NCBI GenBank assembly: GCA_964561145.1
Contig: CAZLNZ010000016.1
Location: 1-63,951 of the forward strand
DNA length: 63,951 nt
Reading direction: 5' to 3'
DNA from: RUG14300 sp964561145
Lineage (GTDB): Bacteria; Bacillota; Clostridia; Christensenellales; CAG-1252
Shown: positions 7,442-15,587 of the stretch, in pieces
Layout: the number at the start of each line of letters is the position of its first letter
How positions within the stretch are numbered: the stretch's first letter is position 1
Notes under the pieces: model-generated
Seen by the model: the letters and a program-made list of their open reading frames with translations, nothing else
Databases searched by the model: none
Told to the model about the DNA's origin: nothing
Made by a program: the position numbers and the translations under genes

Positions 7442-7984
7442 TTAATAAACGTTATTAAGTAGCTCAAATGTCGTAAGATTATAGTACTTATCAACCCCGT
7501 CTTTATCAACAAGCATTCCGGCATGATGCCTTGTACCGCATTCCGTAAAGCCTTGTTTTGCAAAAACCTTTAGTGCCGCAGTATTGTAGGAGGGAACCTC
7601 GCACCATATTGAATGCAGTTTTAGTTCATTGAGCGCGTACTTGCAAATCAAGTGCAAAATCTCGGCACCGAAACCCCTATAACGATATACGGTATCGCAA
7701 ATATATAAGGCAACCTTTCCCGAACGAACTCTGGAGTCGATATCGTGAAGGATGGCAAAGCCTATATACTTTTTTGTCGATTTCTCAATTATTTCAAAAC
7801 GCACATAATTTGCCTGATTACCCTGTTTAAGCCACTTCTTAAATGCAACTTCGTCAAGTTCCTGCTCGAGCTGCAAACCACGAAGTATAAGAGGGTCCTT
7901 TAACCATTGTGTATAAAGCGGTACATTCTTATTAGAAGTGGGGAGAATAGAAAACCTATTGCCAACAATCTTTTTTCCTTTCAT
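7442..7984 (-). CDS. GNAT-family N-acetyltransferase (RimJ/RimL-like)
   Basis: Acetyl-CoA-dependent N-acetyltransferase of 180 residues, of the kind that modifies ribosomal protein N-termini, amino sugars or small amines; the substrate cannot be told. The acetyl-CoA pyrophosphate loop is RYRGFGAE at 101-108, preceded by the YICDTVY strand. The C-terminal half has the usual AALKVFAKQGFTECGT motif. AAGGAG precedes the ATG. It is the last gene of a long minus-strand run, 12 bp after the SecB-like gene. The ~235 bp after its stop hold an A-rich/T-rich palindrome (7298-7314) and a GTAAACA/TGTTTAC pairing that might serve as a weak terminator. Confidence 0.85.
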   Translation of the reverse strand: MKGKKIVGNRFSILPTSNKNVPLYTQWLKDPLILRGLQLEQELDEVAFKKWLKQGNQANYVRFEIIEKSTKKYIGFAILHDIDSRVRSGKVALYICDTVYRYRGFGAEILHLICKYALNELKLHSIWCEVPSYNTAALKVFAKQGFTECGTRHHAGMLVDKDGVDKYYNLTTFELLNNVY

Positions 7985-7996
7985 AGTATGTCTCCT

Positions 7997-8422
7997 TTAT
8001 TTCTTTTGTTTTATTATATTCATCATCTGAGGCGGTGTAACTATAGGATTTTGTCCGTAAGAAGAGGTAATTTGCGCGATAAGCATCGATATTCTGGAGG
8101 CTATGCCGTTTATAAGGGGCACCTTAGCACGTTTAAACTCTTCACAGACATCAATGGTAGACCAATCGATTTCATCCTTAGAAAGGGGATTTTTCGTGAG
8201 CATTACGCCGTAAATAACCGATACAGAAAAGAGTCCACCCTCAGGAAAGGACAAACTACGGCTCAATTCAATCTTAACATGCGAATCATCCTTAGGATAG
8301 GCTTGTATATTATCCGTCACGTTTATTTTACCGTTTCCGCTGCCCAATGCCAACACGTCATAATCGATGTGGCTTAAAAAGATTTGACATTCCTTTAAAA
8401 AATACCTATCAAAATCAAACAT
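7997..8422 (-). CDS. SecB-like chaperone-fold protein
   Basis: A 141-residue soluble protein without signal peptide or membrane segment. Its second half reads like the SecB fold: beta strands around residues 30-85 (INVTDNIQAY, VKIELSRSLSF, LFSVSVIYGVML), then a helix with PLINGIASRISMLIAQIT and a closing PIVTPPQMM. These correspond to the region of SecB around its conserved Pro-rich C-terminal strand. SecB itself is typical of Proteobacteria, but SecB-like proteins occur in Firmicutes, some attached to toxin-antitoxin modules; no toxin is adjacent here. Flanked by alaX and a GNAT gene with 26- and 12-bp gaps, so probably co-transcribed. The assignment is by eye and needs profile confirmation. 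Confidence 0.55.
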   Translation of the reverse strand: MFDFDRYFLKECQIFLSHIDYDVLALGSGNGKINVTDNIQAYPKDDSHVKIELSRSLSFPEGGLFSVSVIYGVMLTKNPLSKDEIDWSTIDVCEEFKRAKVPLINGIASRISMLIAQITSSYGQNPIVTPPQMMNIIKQKK

Positions 8423-8448
8423 ATATTGCCTCCGAGTTTTTTTCTCTA

Positions 8449-9594
8449 TTATTCTTTTAAGCTTGCAAAGAAGCTCTCTATTTCATCCTTAGTTGCTTGA
8501 ACACGTCCTTGTGCAGAAATCGGTTTGCCGCCACCAACTCCTTTAAGAGCAGAATTAAGCTGTTTTTGCAGAACTCTTACATCCTCTGTAGAAGAAGCAA
8601 GCATATATACAAAACCATTATCCTTTTGTGAAAACACTGCGGCAACCCTCGAGGTTAACTCGCACGCCTTTGTAATTATTTCCTTTTGAGCAAAGTCGGG
8701 ACAAAACACTAAAAGATGATCCATTGTCTCTCGTAAGGTGTTCTCAACCAGCTTGGCATAATCCTTTTTTATTTGATTAAGCTCCGCTCTTTGTTTAATA
8801 ACACCGTCCTCGTATTTTGCAAATGCCCCGAATAGCTCCGTCTCGGTCGAGGAAAGTCTTTCTGCAACCCCTCTTGCGTTTATAGATACCCTTTGAAGAT
8901 AATCGAAGGCAAAGCGACCGCAGAGCAGGGTAAGGCGTTGATTACCTCTGTTCTTCTCCGCATAGGTGATTTTACACAAGCCTATTTCACCGGTAAAGGA
9001 AACATGAGGTGCACAGCAAGCACATAAATCGACATCCTCTATCTCAACTATTCTAGGGTTATCGAGTTCAAGCTTGCTTCTATAGGTCAAGTGCTTGAGT
9101 TGTTCCGCCGTGGGATAATAGGTGATTACCCTGTGATTTTGACGAATTATCTCGTTAACCTCTCTCTCGACGTCTTCAAGCTCTTCCTTGCTCATTTCGC
9201 CATTAAAGTCAACCGACATGAAATCTCGTCCCATATGGAAGCCGACATTGTCAAAGCCAAAACGTCTGTGTACCACTGCGGAAAGTATATGCTCTCCGGT
9301 GTGGTTTCTCATTTTATCTATCCTATCCCTTGCGTTTAACTCACCGATAACCTCTTCGCCTACGTCAATCGGTTCTTTTGTAAAGTGCAGAATTTCTCCG
9401 CCTTCCATAAGGACGTTTACGACCTCTATGCCGTTTATTTTGCCGCTATCGGCGTATTGTCCGCCACCCTCATAAAAGAATGCCGTCCTATCCAATATCA
9501 AGGCATAGAGACCCTCCTTTTTAAAACAGTCCAAAACCTTCGCTTGGAAGGTGAATAGGTTATTATCTTTATAGAATAAAAGCTCTGTCTTCAT
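8449..9594 (-). CDS. alaX: Alanyl-tRNA editing protein (AlaX type, with DHHA1)
   Basis: Trans-editing hydrolase that deacylates Ser- or Gly-tRNA(Ala). Its 381 residues match the long AlaX form found in Firmicutes: an N-terminal beta-barrel (RTAFFYEGGGQYADSG at about 36-51, as in the AlaRS editing region), the zinc site H98 and H102 in HTGEH plus C193 and H197 in CCAPH, then a coiled linker and a C-terminal DHHA1 domain with the glycine-rich GGGKPISAQG loop near 354-363. The start lies one base after the ATPase stop, so translation is almost certainly coupled to that gene. There is no aminoacylation domain, so this is not a broken alaS. Confidence 0.9.
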   Translation of the reverse strand: MKTELLFYKDNNLFTFQAKVLDCFKKEGLYALILDRTAFFYEGGGQYADSGKINGIEVVNVLMEGGEILHFTKEPIDVGEEVIGELNARDRIDKMRNHTGEHILSAVVHRRFGFDNVGFHMGRDFMSVDFNGEMSKEELEDVEREVNEIIRQNHRVITYYPTAEQLKHLTYRSKLELDNPRIVEIEDVDLCACCAPHVSFTGEIGLCKITYAEKNRGNQRLTLLCGRFAFDYLQRVSINARGVAERLSSTETELFGAFAKYEDGVIKQRAELNQIKKDYAKLVENTLRETMDHLLVFCPDFAQKEIITKACELTSRVAAVFSQKDNGFVYMLASSTEDVRVLQKQLNSALKGVGGGKPISAQGRVQATKDEIESFFASLKE

Positions 9595-9595
9595 T

Positions 9596-12256
9596 TTAAC
9601 TCAAATCAAGCTTTTTCAAAAGCTTACTGTTGGAAAACTTGGAGTACTTCTTTACAAGGAAGCTTACCAAAATAAACACGGGAATACTTGCCCCGACGCT
9701 TATACCCATATAAATCCACATATGCTCGGTTATCTCATCGATGGGAGTCATAGAGAAGATGTTAATAGGCTCGGTTTGTCCGGGGAATACCAAATCCATA
9801 GAGGTAACCCACCAGCCTAACATAAATACCGCTATCATACCGATAAAGAGTAAGGTGTGTTTTGTATCGAAGGGCTTACATACCACAAATAGCTCGACAA
9901 ATGCTCCGCAAGCAAGCAGTACAACGGACACGGTGGTCATTTGATCGTCCTCGAGAGTAAAGCCTAAAACATTACTCAATAACAATCGAATAAGCTGCAA
10001 AACACCGACAGAAACAACAATACTTAACGCCGATGGCAGTGCCTTAGCCATTGCATTCTGCAAGAACTTACCCTTTACCCTTTCTTCATTAGGCTCTAAA
10101 GCAAGCAAGAAAGAAGGAATTCCTATAGTCGCTGCGCCTACAAGGGTTATATTTGTAGACTCGAAGGGGAACGGATAAGAGATGAAGATGAAAAGCAGTG
10201 TCAAAAGCGCAGAATAAATCGTCTTTACCAAATAAAGGGAGGCGGAACGTTGCAAATTGTTTATTGAACGGCGTCCCTCTGCAACTATCTTCGGCATAGA
10301 AGCAAAGTTGGAATCCAAAAGAACAAGCTGGGCACAGTTTCTTGCGGCATCCGAGCCCGATGCCATAGCAATGGAGCAGTCGGCTTCCTTTAGAGCCAAA
10401 ACGTCATTGACTCCGTCACCGGTCATTGCAACGGTATGTCCGTCGGACTTTAATGCCTTTACCAGGCGTAACTTTTGGTCGGGGGTAACCCTGCCGAATA
10501 CCTTATACTTGCGACTTACCTCCAATATCTGCTCGTCGGATACCGTTGACATATCAATCCAATCACACTCCGACAAGCCCGCCTTTTTGGCAATTGCCGA
10601 AACAGTAACAGGACTGTCACCGGAAATAATCCTAATGTCCACGTTTTGATCGGCAAAGAATTTCAATGTATCGGGAGCCTCAACTCTAATCTTGTCACCG
10701 ATTACAATCAATGCCATAAGAGAAAGATCCTCGGGTAAAACATTATCCGTCATTACCTTGTTAGAATGGGCTAAAACAAGCACCCTTTCGCCTTGTGAAG
10801 CATAATAATCCAGGTCATCTTTAAACTCAAGCGTGCCTACCTTAAACACAAACTCGGGTGCTCCCATAATATAAGAGACTCCGTCGATTGAAATTCCGCT
10901 CCATTTCCTTGCAGAGGAGAAAGGTGCAATGAAAGAAGGCTTTAGCGTCCTCTTCATTTCCGAAAGCTCCGTCGAATACCTGTCTCTGATTGCCATGGAG
11001 GTAGGATTTTTATCTTGAACTATTGTGACAAGTTCCATTAAAGCCTTGTCTATATCCCTTCTTTCATAATTATTCTTTTGTACAATTGCATTGACTTGCA
11101 TAGTACCCTCGGTAATAGTACCTGTTTTATCAAGGCAGAGTACGTCAACTCTAGCTAAGGTTTCGATACAATATAAATCTTGAGATAAAGTCTTATGCTT
11201 GGACAAGCGGATAACACCTATAGCGAAAACCGTTGAGGTTAAAGCTATCAAGCCTTGCGGTATCATACTAGACATCGACGATACCATTTTAATGGTAGAG
11301 GCTGCAAGATCCTTGCTAGACAAATAGCTCTTTACGAAAAGAACGACTCCGAGAGGGACAACAACAATAGACATCAGTCTTACAACCGCCCTCAAAGAGC
11401 GAAGTATATCACTATTGGTTGCCTTAATATATTTTGCACCGCTGGATATCTTATTTGCGTAGTTATCCATTCCGATGTGAATAACCTGAGTTACAGCATT
11501 TCCGCTGACGATATATGAACCTGAAAGGAGCACATCTCCCGCTTTTTTTGTTATAGGATCGGATTCTCCCGTTATCAAAGATTCGTCAACCTCTATGTTT
11601 CCGTCTATTATCTTACAGTCCGAGCATATCTGGTTACCCGCCTTGAGGAGCATAATATCGTCCTTGACAATCTCTTCAACCTTTATTTCGGTTTCCACAG
11701 AATCACGAATAACAATAACCTTGGGGGCAGATATAAGGGAAAGTTTGTCTATTGTCTTTTTAGCACGAATTTCTTGAACGATACCGATAATAACATTTAT
11801 TATTGCTGGTCCGACAAAGGAGGCGTTTTTCCAAGAATGACCTACTGCAATAACCAACACTACCAATACAAGGTTTAGTAGGTTAAATAGAGTACATAGA
11901 TTGGTTTTGAATATCTGAGCATAGGACTTTGTGCGAATGTTGATTTTCCCGTTAACTCTACCGTCGGAAACACGCTCTTCAACCTCTTGAGGGGTTAGAC
12001 CTGTTGTAGGATTTGTAATAAATTCCTCTTCTCGGAGTTCGACATCGGAAGCCGATTCAAAAGAAACTTCGTTTTGTCCCTCTTCCGTCTCACATGATGC
12101 CAAGGAATCGATATCATTTTGCTCGGGAAAAACATTTTCTGATTCCTCGCAAGAATCCATAGAAGAAGCATCAAGTTCTTCTTGCCGTATTTCCTCGATT
12201 TGAGTCGTTGATTTATCACCAAGATCAACTAATGAGTTCAATCTTTTCTTTCTCAT
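9596..12256 (-). CDS. Cation-translocating P-type ATPase (CtpE/Exp7-like)
   Basis: An 886-residue P-type ATPase. Hallmarks are LITGESD in the actuator domain (about 227-233), the phosphorylated Asp of DKTGTITEG (about 375), PFSSARKWSG in the nucleotide-binding domain, and MTGDGVNDVLALKEAD in the hinge. Two N-terminal pairs and a six-helix C-terminal block make ten membrane segments. The pattern is that of the CtpE/Exp7 group, linked to calcium or other divalent cation transport; the ion is not proven, and the soft-metal CPC motif of copper pumps is absent. An unusual Glu/Ser/Asp-rich head of about 80 residues precedes the first conserved region. The gene sits 24 bp after sigH and one base before alaX. 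The head resembles that of the membrane protein at 6263-7204. Confidence 0.9.
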   Translation of the reverse strand: MRKKRLNSLVDLGDKSTTQIEEIRQEELDASSMDSCEESENVFPEQNDIDSLASCETEEGQNEVSFESASDVELREEEFITNPTTGLTPQEVEERVSDGRVNGKINIRTKSYAQIFKTNLCTLFNLLNLVLVVLVIAVGHSWKNASFVGPAIINVIIGIVQEIRAKKTIDKLSLISAPKVIVIRDSVETEIKVEEIVKDDIMLLKAGNQICSDCKIIDGNIEVDESLITGESDPITKKAGDVLLSGSYIVSGNAVTQVIHIGMDNYANKISSGAKYIKATNSDILRSLRAVVRLMSIVVVPLGVVLFVKSYLSSKDLAASTIKMVSSMSSMIPQGLIALTSTVFAIGVIRLSKHKTLSQDLYCIETLARVDVLCLDKTGTITEGTMQVNAIVQKNNYERRDIDKALMELVTIVQDKNPTSMAIRDRYSTELSEMKRTLKPSFIAPFSSARKWSGISIDGVSYIMGAPEFVFKVGTLEFKDDLDYYASQGERVLVLAHSNKVMTDNVLPEDLSLMALIVIGDKIRVEAPDTLKFFADQNVDIRIISGDSPVTVSAIAKKAGLSECDWIDMSTVSDEQILEVSRKYKVFGRVTPDQKLRLVKALKSDGHTVAMTGDGVNDVLALKEADCSIAMASGSDAARNCAQLVLLDSNFASMPKIVAEGRRSINNLQRSASLYLVKTIYSALLTLLFIFISYPFPFESTNITLVGAATIGIPSFLLALEPNEERVKGKFLQNAMAKALPSALSIVVSVGVLQLIRLLLSNVLGFTLEDDQMTTVSVVLLACGAFVELFVVCKPFDTKHTLLFIGMIAVFMLGWWVTSMDLVFPGQTEPINIFSMTPIDEITEHMWIYMGISVGASIPVFILVSFLVKKYSKFSNSKLLKKLDLS

Positions 12257-12280
12257 ATAAACCCTCTTTATCCCATAACA

Positions 12281-12847
12281 CTATCTGATTATAGCGGTCA
12301 ATTTCTTTTTAGCCCTTTGGAAGGCATTATCAACTCTTTTCTCGTTTACGTCTTTATATCTTTGAGAAAGTATTTTAGCCATCTCCTCATAGGAATACCC
12401 CATACCATGGAGAATAATTACACTGAATTCAAATTCGGTAAGTACTTCTCGAGCCTCCTCGATCAAGCTTTCATAGTCGCCTTTATCCTCGGGAGTAGGT
12501 GCATCTGACGGAATTTCCCACAAATAACCATCCTCGTCCTCTTGGTCAATGGATATCTTGGTAGCAGCTCTTTTTTTGGCACGAGACGACTTGCTCAAGT
12601 CATTCAATCTACTCTTAATACAAATAGAAGCATAGGAGGCAAAACTCCCCCTCGATTCATCAAAGCTCTTTACCGATAAACAAAAAGCGTGCCGTGCCTC
12701 TTGCAGTAGATCATCAAAGGCATAACCATCGATCTTAAAGCTCCTTGCTATAGAACTAATCAACGGCTCAAAAGCTTGAAGCAATGACTCCATCACTTCA
12801 TTATCGGTCTTTGCAAGTTGTATTTTTCCAAGTAGTTCCTCACTCAT
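12281..12847 (-). CDS. sigH: Sigma-70 family factor, SigH-like
   Basis: A 188-residue sigma factor with region 2 (YAFDDLLQEARHAFCLSVKSFDESRGSFASYASICIK as a whole, about residues 42-78) and region 4 (FSVIILHGMGYSYEEMAKIL, then RVDNAFQRAKKKL near the C-terminus). Region 3 is missing, as in SigH, and the closing VDNAFQRAKKKL is the typical SigH ending. Gene order mrnC-rlmB-sigH is the conserved Firmicutes arrangement, which supports orthology with the early-sporulation and transition-phase factor. Its ATG overlaps the rlmB stop by one base. A somewhat divergent region 2 and a short acidic linker (about 108-120) are the only oddities. Confidence 0.85.
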   Translation of the reverse strand: MSEELLGKIQLAKTDNEVMESLLQAFEPLISSIARSFKIDGYAFDDLLQEARHAFCLSVKSFDESRGSFASYASICIKSRLNDLSKSSRAKKRAATKISIDQEDEDGYLWEIPSDAPTPEDKGDYESLIEEAREVLTEFEFSVIILHGMGYSYEEMAKILSQRYKDVNEKRVDNAFQRAKKKLTAIIR

Positions 12848-13560
12848 TATCTTTGTCTTCTACATTCGTAAAGAGCAATACCTGTTGCTACAGATGCATT
12901 AAGTGAAGAAACCTTGCCAAACATCGGAATGGATACAGATTCATCGCAAAGCTTTGCCGTAAGCCTTTTAATTCCGCTTCCTTCGTTTCCGATCACCAAA
13001 GCAATGTCCCCTGTCAAATGAGATTCCGATATGTTTTGTCCGTCCATATCAAGAGCTATAACCCTTATAAAATCCTCTTGCAAACGACGAATTGCATCAT
13101 TTATATTGGTAACCTTTGCAATCTTCATATGCTGTGTAGCACCTGCAGATGCTCTGATCACGGTTTCGTTTACCGTTGCAGAACGGAGCTTCGGAATAAT
13201 AATTCCGTCCACGCCGTGGCATTCGGCAACTCTGATAATACTACCGAGATTATGAGGATCTTCTATCTCGTCCAATATCAAAATGAAATGATTTGCACCT
13301 CTTTTTTCTTCGAGAATATCTTCGATATCACAGTACTTAAACTCGGTTGTATAGGCGATAACGCCCTGATGTTTTCCAGTTTCGCTCTTCTTATCGAGAA
13401 TGCTTCTATCCTCGAAACAAACTCTTACACCCTTTTTCTTTGCAAGTGCGACAAGAAGGTTCAAGGAACCATCCTTAATACCTTTTGCAATTATAATCTT
13501 TTCAACAGTTGTATCAGAGTTCAATGCCTCTTTTACGGCATTTTTTCCTTCTAGTAACAT
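12847..13560 (-). CDS. rlmB: 23S rRNA (guanosine-2'-O-)-methyltransferase RlmB-like
   Basis: SPOUT-class 2'-O-ribose methyltransferase of 237 residues (TrmH family). The N-terminal substrate-binding domain begins MLLEGKNAVKEAL. The SPOUT domain carries motif 1 (DEIEDPHNLGSIIR), motif 2 (LVIGNEGSGI) and the knot motif 3 (SSLNASVATGIALYE), which together bind S-adenosylmethionine and form the dimer. The chosen start at 13560 has GGGAGG seven bases upstream and matches the family N-terminus; a TTG-initiated frame 63 bp upstream lacks a ribosome binding site. The product would methylate a guanosine of 23S rRNA, as G2251 in E. coli. Sits between mrnC and sigH. Confidence 0.92.
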   Translation of the reverse strand: MLLEGKNAVKEALNSDTTVEKIIIAKGIKDGSLNLLVALAKKKGVRVCFEDRSILDKKSETGKHQGVIAYTTEFKYCDIEDILEEKRGANHFILILDEIEDPHNLGSIIRVAECHGVDGIIIPKLRSATVNETVIRASAGATQHMKIAKVTNINDAIRRLQEDFIRVIALDMDGQNISESHLTGDIALVIGNEGSGIKRLTAKLCDESVSIPMFGKVSSLNASVATGIALYECRRQR

Positions 13561-13637
13561 AAACGTCCTCCCGAAAGCATTGCTTTCCTTTATGCTCTTA
13601 TTTACTCCAAAGACTTGGAACAATAAATAGCCTTAAA

Positions 13638-14060
13638 TCATTCCCTTTCGCTTTCCTCAAGCAGAAATGATAATCTTTCCGTTTGACCCGAAAGGTATAG
13701 ATATCCTAAAACAGCTTCAAACCCCGTTGCCTTATGGTATTCCTCCGGGTCGGCATTCTTAGCCAAAGACTTGGGCTTACTGTTTTTTGCCCTTTTATAT
13801 ATTTGCAACTCCTCTTCATTAAATAGAGGTAACAGTTTATCTATGGTTGCAGCCTGAGCCCTTGCACTGATTTCCTTGATAGCCATATGATGGAGTTCTC
13901 CCGATTTGTGGCCATCTGTCGAAGCAAGTCTTGCACGTACAGCCATAGTGTGAACGCTATCGCCTACAAAGGCGAGGACCAAAACGTTCATCAATTCAAC
14001 CTCACGAGTAGACATCGGACTCGCAAAAATAGGAACAAAGGGCAAATGTTTTTCCTTCAT
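13638..14060 (-). CDS. mrnC: Mini-ribonuclease III
   Basis: RNase III catalytic domain without a double-stranded RNA-binding domain; in Bacillus this enzyme finishes maturation of 23S rRNA ends. The 140-residue length is normal. The N-terminal metal-binding helix is LAFVGDSVHTMAVRARL (D about 34), and the second acidic site is in FEAVLGYLYLSG (E about 117). The gene heads the minus-strand run; 77 bp separate it from rlmB. Pairing of an rRNA nuclease with an rRNA methyltransferase next to sigH is the ancestral Firmicutes arrangement, so this block is core genome. Confidence 0.92.
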   Translation of the reverse strand: MKEKHLPFVPIFASPMSTREVELMNVLVLAFVGDSVHTMAVRARLASTDGHKSGELHHMAIKEISARAQAATIDKLLPLFNEEELQIYKRAKNSKPKSLAKNADPEEYHKATGFEAVLGYLYLSGQTERLSFLLEESERE

Positions 14061-14299
14061 AATATCCTTTCCGCCGCAAAGTATTAAGTAAGCGCGACAG
14101 TACCTTGTTTATTAAAAGCTTTGTCAATTTTACACAAAGCCCCCATAATACTTATTATAATGTATTATATAAAATATAATTGTTTTTGTCAAATAGTATG
14201 AAGAATACTTAGTAATTAATGACCTCTACGTATCCCCTTTTATTTGACCAATCAAAATACGAGTTTTTCAATATCTTTGAGAAAATGACATTTTTAATA

Positions 14300-14328
14300 T
14301 TGTCCGAGAGAAATTTGTGTGCTATTAT
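14300..14328 (+). promoter_or_regulatory. Putative promoter of the alcohol dehydrogenase gene
   Basis: TTGTCC and TATTAT separated by 17 bp, 26 bp before the chosen ATG. An overlapping TATAAT at 14335-14340 lies too close to the ribosome binding site to be the -10 box. Confidence 0.5.
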
Positions 14329-14354
14329 ATATTATATAATATTTGGAGGACAAG

Positions 14355-15509
14355 ATGAATAGCTTCTCATACAATAATAAAACGACCGTGTTATTAGGTA
14401 AAAACATCGTCGAACAGCAGCTTCAAAGAATATTAAGCGGCTATGGAAAAAGAGTAATGCTTGCTTACGGCTTTTGTTCAATAAAAAGAAACGGTATATA
14501 TGATGAGCTTATTAACATCCTGAGGATTGCCGATAAGGAAGTTATCGAGTTTTCGGGAATAATGCCCAATCCAACATACAAAAAAGTACAAGAGGGTGCA
14601 CAACTTGCCCGCAAAAACAAGGTGGACCTAATTCTGTCAGTAGGTGGCGGATCCGTTTCAGATGCTGGTAAAATAATATCGGCTCAAGCAAAAACAGACT
14701 CCGACATATGGGATATGGAAACTAAAGAAGGGAAAATGCCAACCGATTTTATTCCTATGGTTACGGTAGTCACACTTTTCGGAACAGGGTCTGAAATGAA
14801 TGACGGTGCCGTTATAACAAATGAAGAGCTCAAAATCAAAAGATGCATACGAGGTGCACAAGCAGACTTTGCATTAATTGACCCGACTTATACGATGTCG
14901 GTTACTCCGAGACAGATGTTCTCCTGTATATTTGACACATTAAGTCATGCTATGGAAACCTATTTCGGTCGTCCAAGCAAAAACAACCTTTCGGATGATA
15001 TCTGTGAAGCGGTAATGCGTAGTGTTATCAAGAATGCCAAAATACTTCTTAACGACTATACAAGCTACGAGGCAAGAAGCGAATTGGCTTGGGCTTCGGC
15101 AATGGCGGAAAACGGCATTTTAAAAATAGGAAAAGTTACCGACTTCCAAGCACATCAAATAGAGCATCAACTCGGAGCTTACACTGACTGCAATCACGGA
15201 ATGGGCTTGGCTATAGTCCACCCCGCCTTATATAGGCACATATTTGAAAACGATATCCCTAAATTCGCACGCTTTGCTAAGAACGTATGGGGTATCGACA
15301 ATGAATCCGAACATGTAACCGCACAGCTGGGAATTACGGCATTACAAGACTTCATCAAGGAGATAGGATTGCCTACAAGACTGTGCGAGATCGGAATAAC
15401 AGAAGATTCATTATTAAGAAAAGTTGCCGATTCAACCAATATCTCAATTGGCTGTTGCAAGGAGCTTACCGCCGATGAGATATACGACATTCTTTTGGAG
15501 TGCAAATAA
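14355..15509 (+). CDS. Iron-containing alcohol dehydrogenase (YqhD/butanol dehydrogenase type)
   Basis: Group III Fe-dependent alcohol dehydrogenase of 384 residues that reduces aldehydes with NAD(P)H. The nucleotide loop is VGGGSVSDAGK near residue 98. Metal ligands appear as the Asp in LIDPTYT, the His in FDTLSHAMETYFGR and the two His in the region AHQIEHQLGA to DCNHGMGLAI, the standard D-H-H-H set. The ATG at 14355 is preceded by GGAGGA; a TTG four codons upstream would sit inside that site. The following FakA-like gene starts 78 bp downstream, so this gene may or may not share its transcript. Confidence 0.9.
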   Translation: MNSFSYNNKTTVLLGKNIVEQQLQRILSGYGKRVMLAYGFCSIKRNGIYDELINILRIADKEVIEFSGIMPNPTYKKVQEGAQLARKNKVDLILSVGGGSVSDAGKIISAQAKTDSDIWDMETKEGKMPTDFIPMVTVVTLFGTGSEMNDGAVITNEELKIKRCIRGAQADFALIDPTYTMSVTPRQMFSCIFDTLSHAMETYFGRPSKNNLSDDICEAVMRSVIKNAKILLNDYTSYEARSELAWASAMAENGILKIGKVTDFQAHQIEHQLGAYTDCNHGMGLAIVHPALYRHIFENDIPKFARFAKNVWGIDNESEHVTAQLGITALQDFIKEIGLPTRLCEIGITEDSLLRKVADSTNISIGCCKELTADEIYDILLECK

Positions 15510-15587
15510 ATAACCTTTCGTATATACTTAAACAAAAGCTTATTGAAAGAAACTGCATTGCATTATGCTTATACCGTAAAATAAAAA

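Noticed and set aside
13561..13623. Upstream TTG start for rlmB
   Set aside because: No ribosome binding site there; ATG at 13560 has GGGAGG and matches the family N-terminus.
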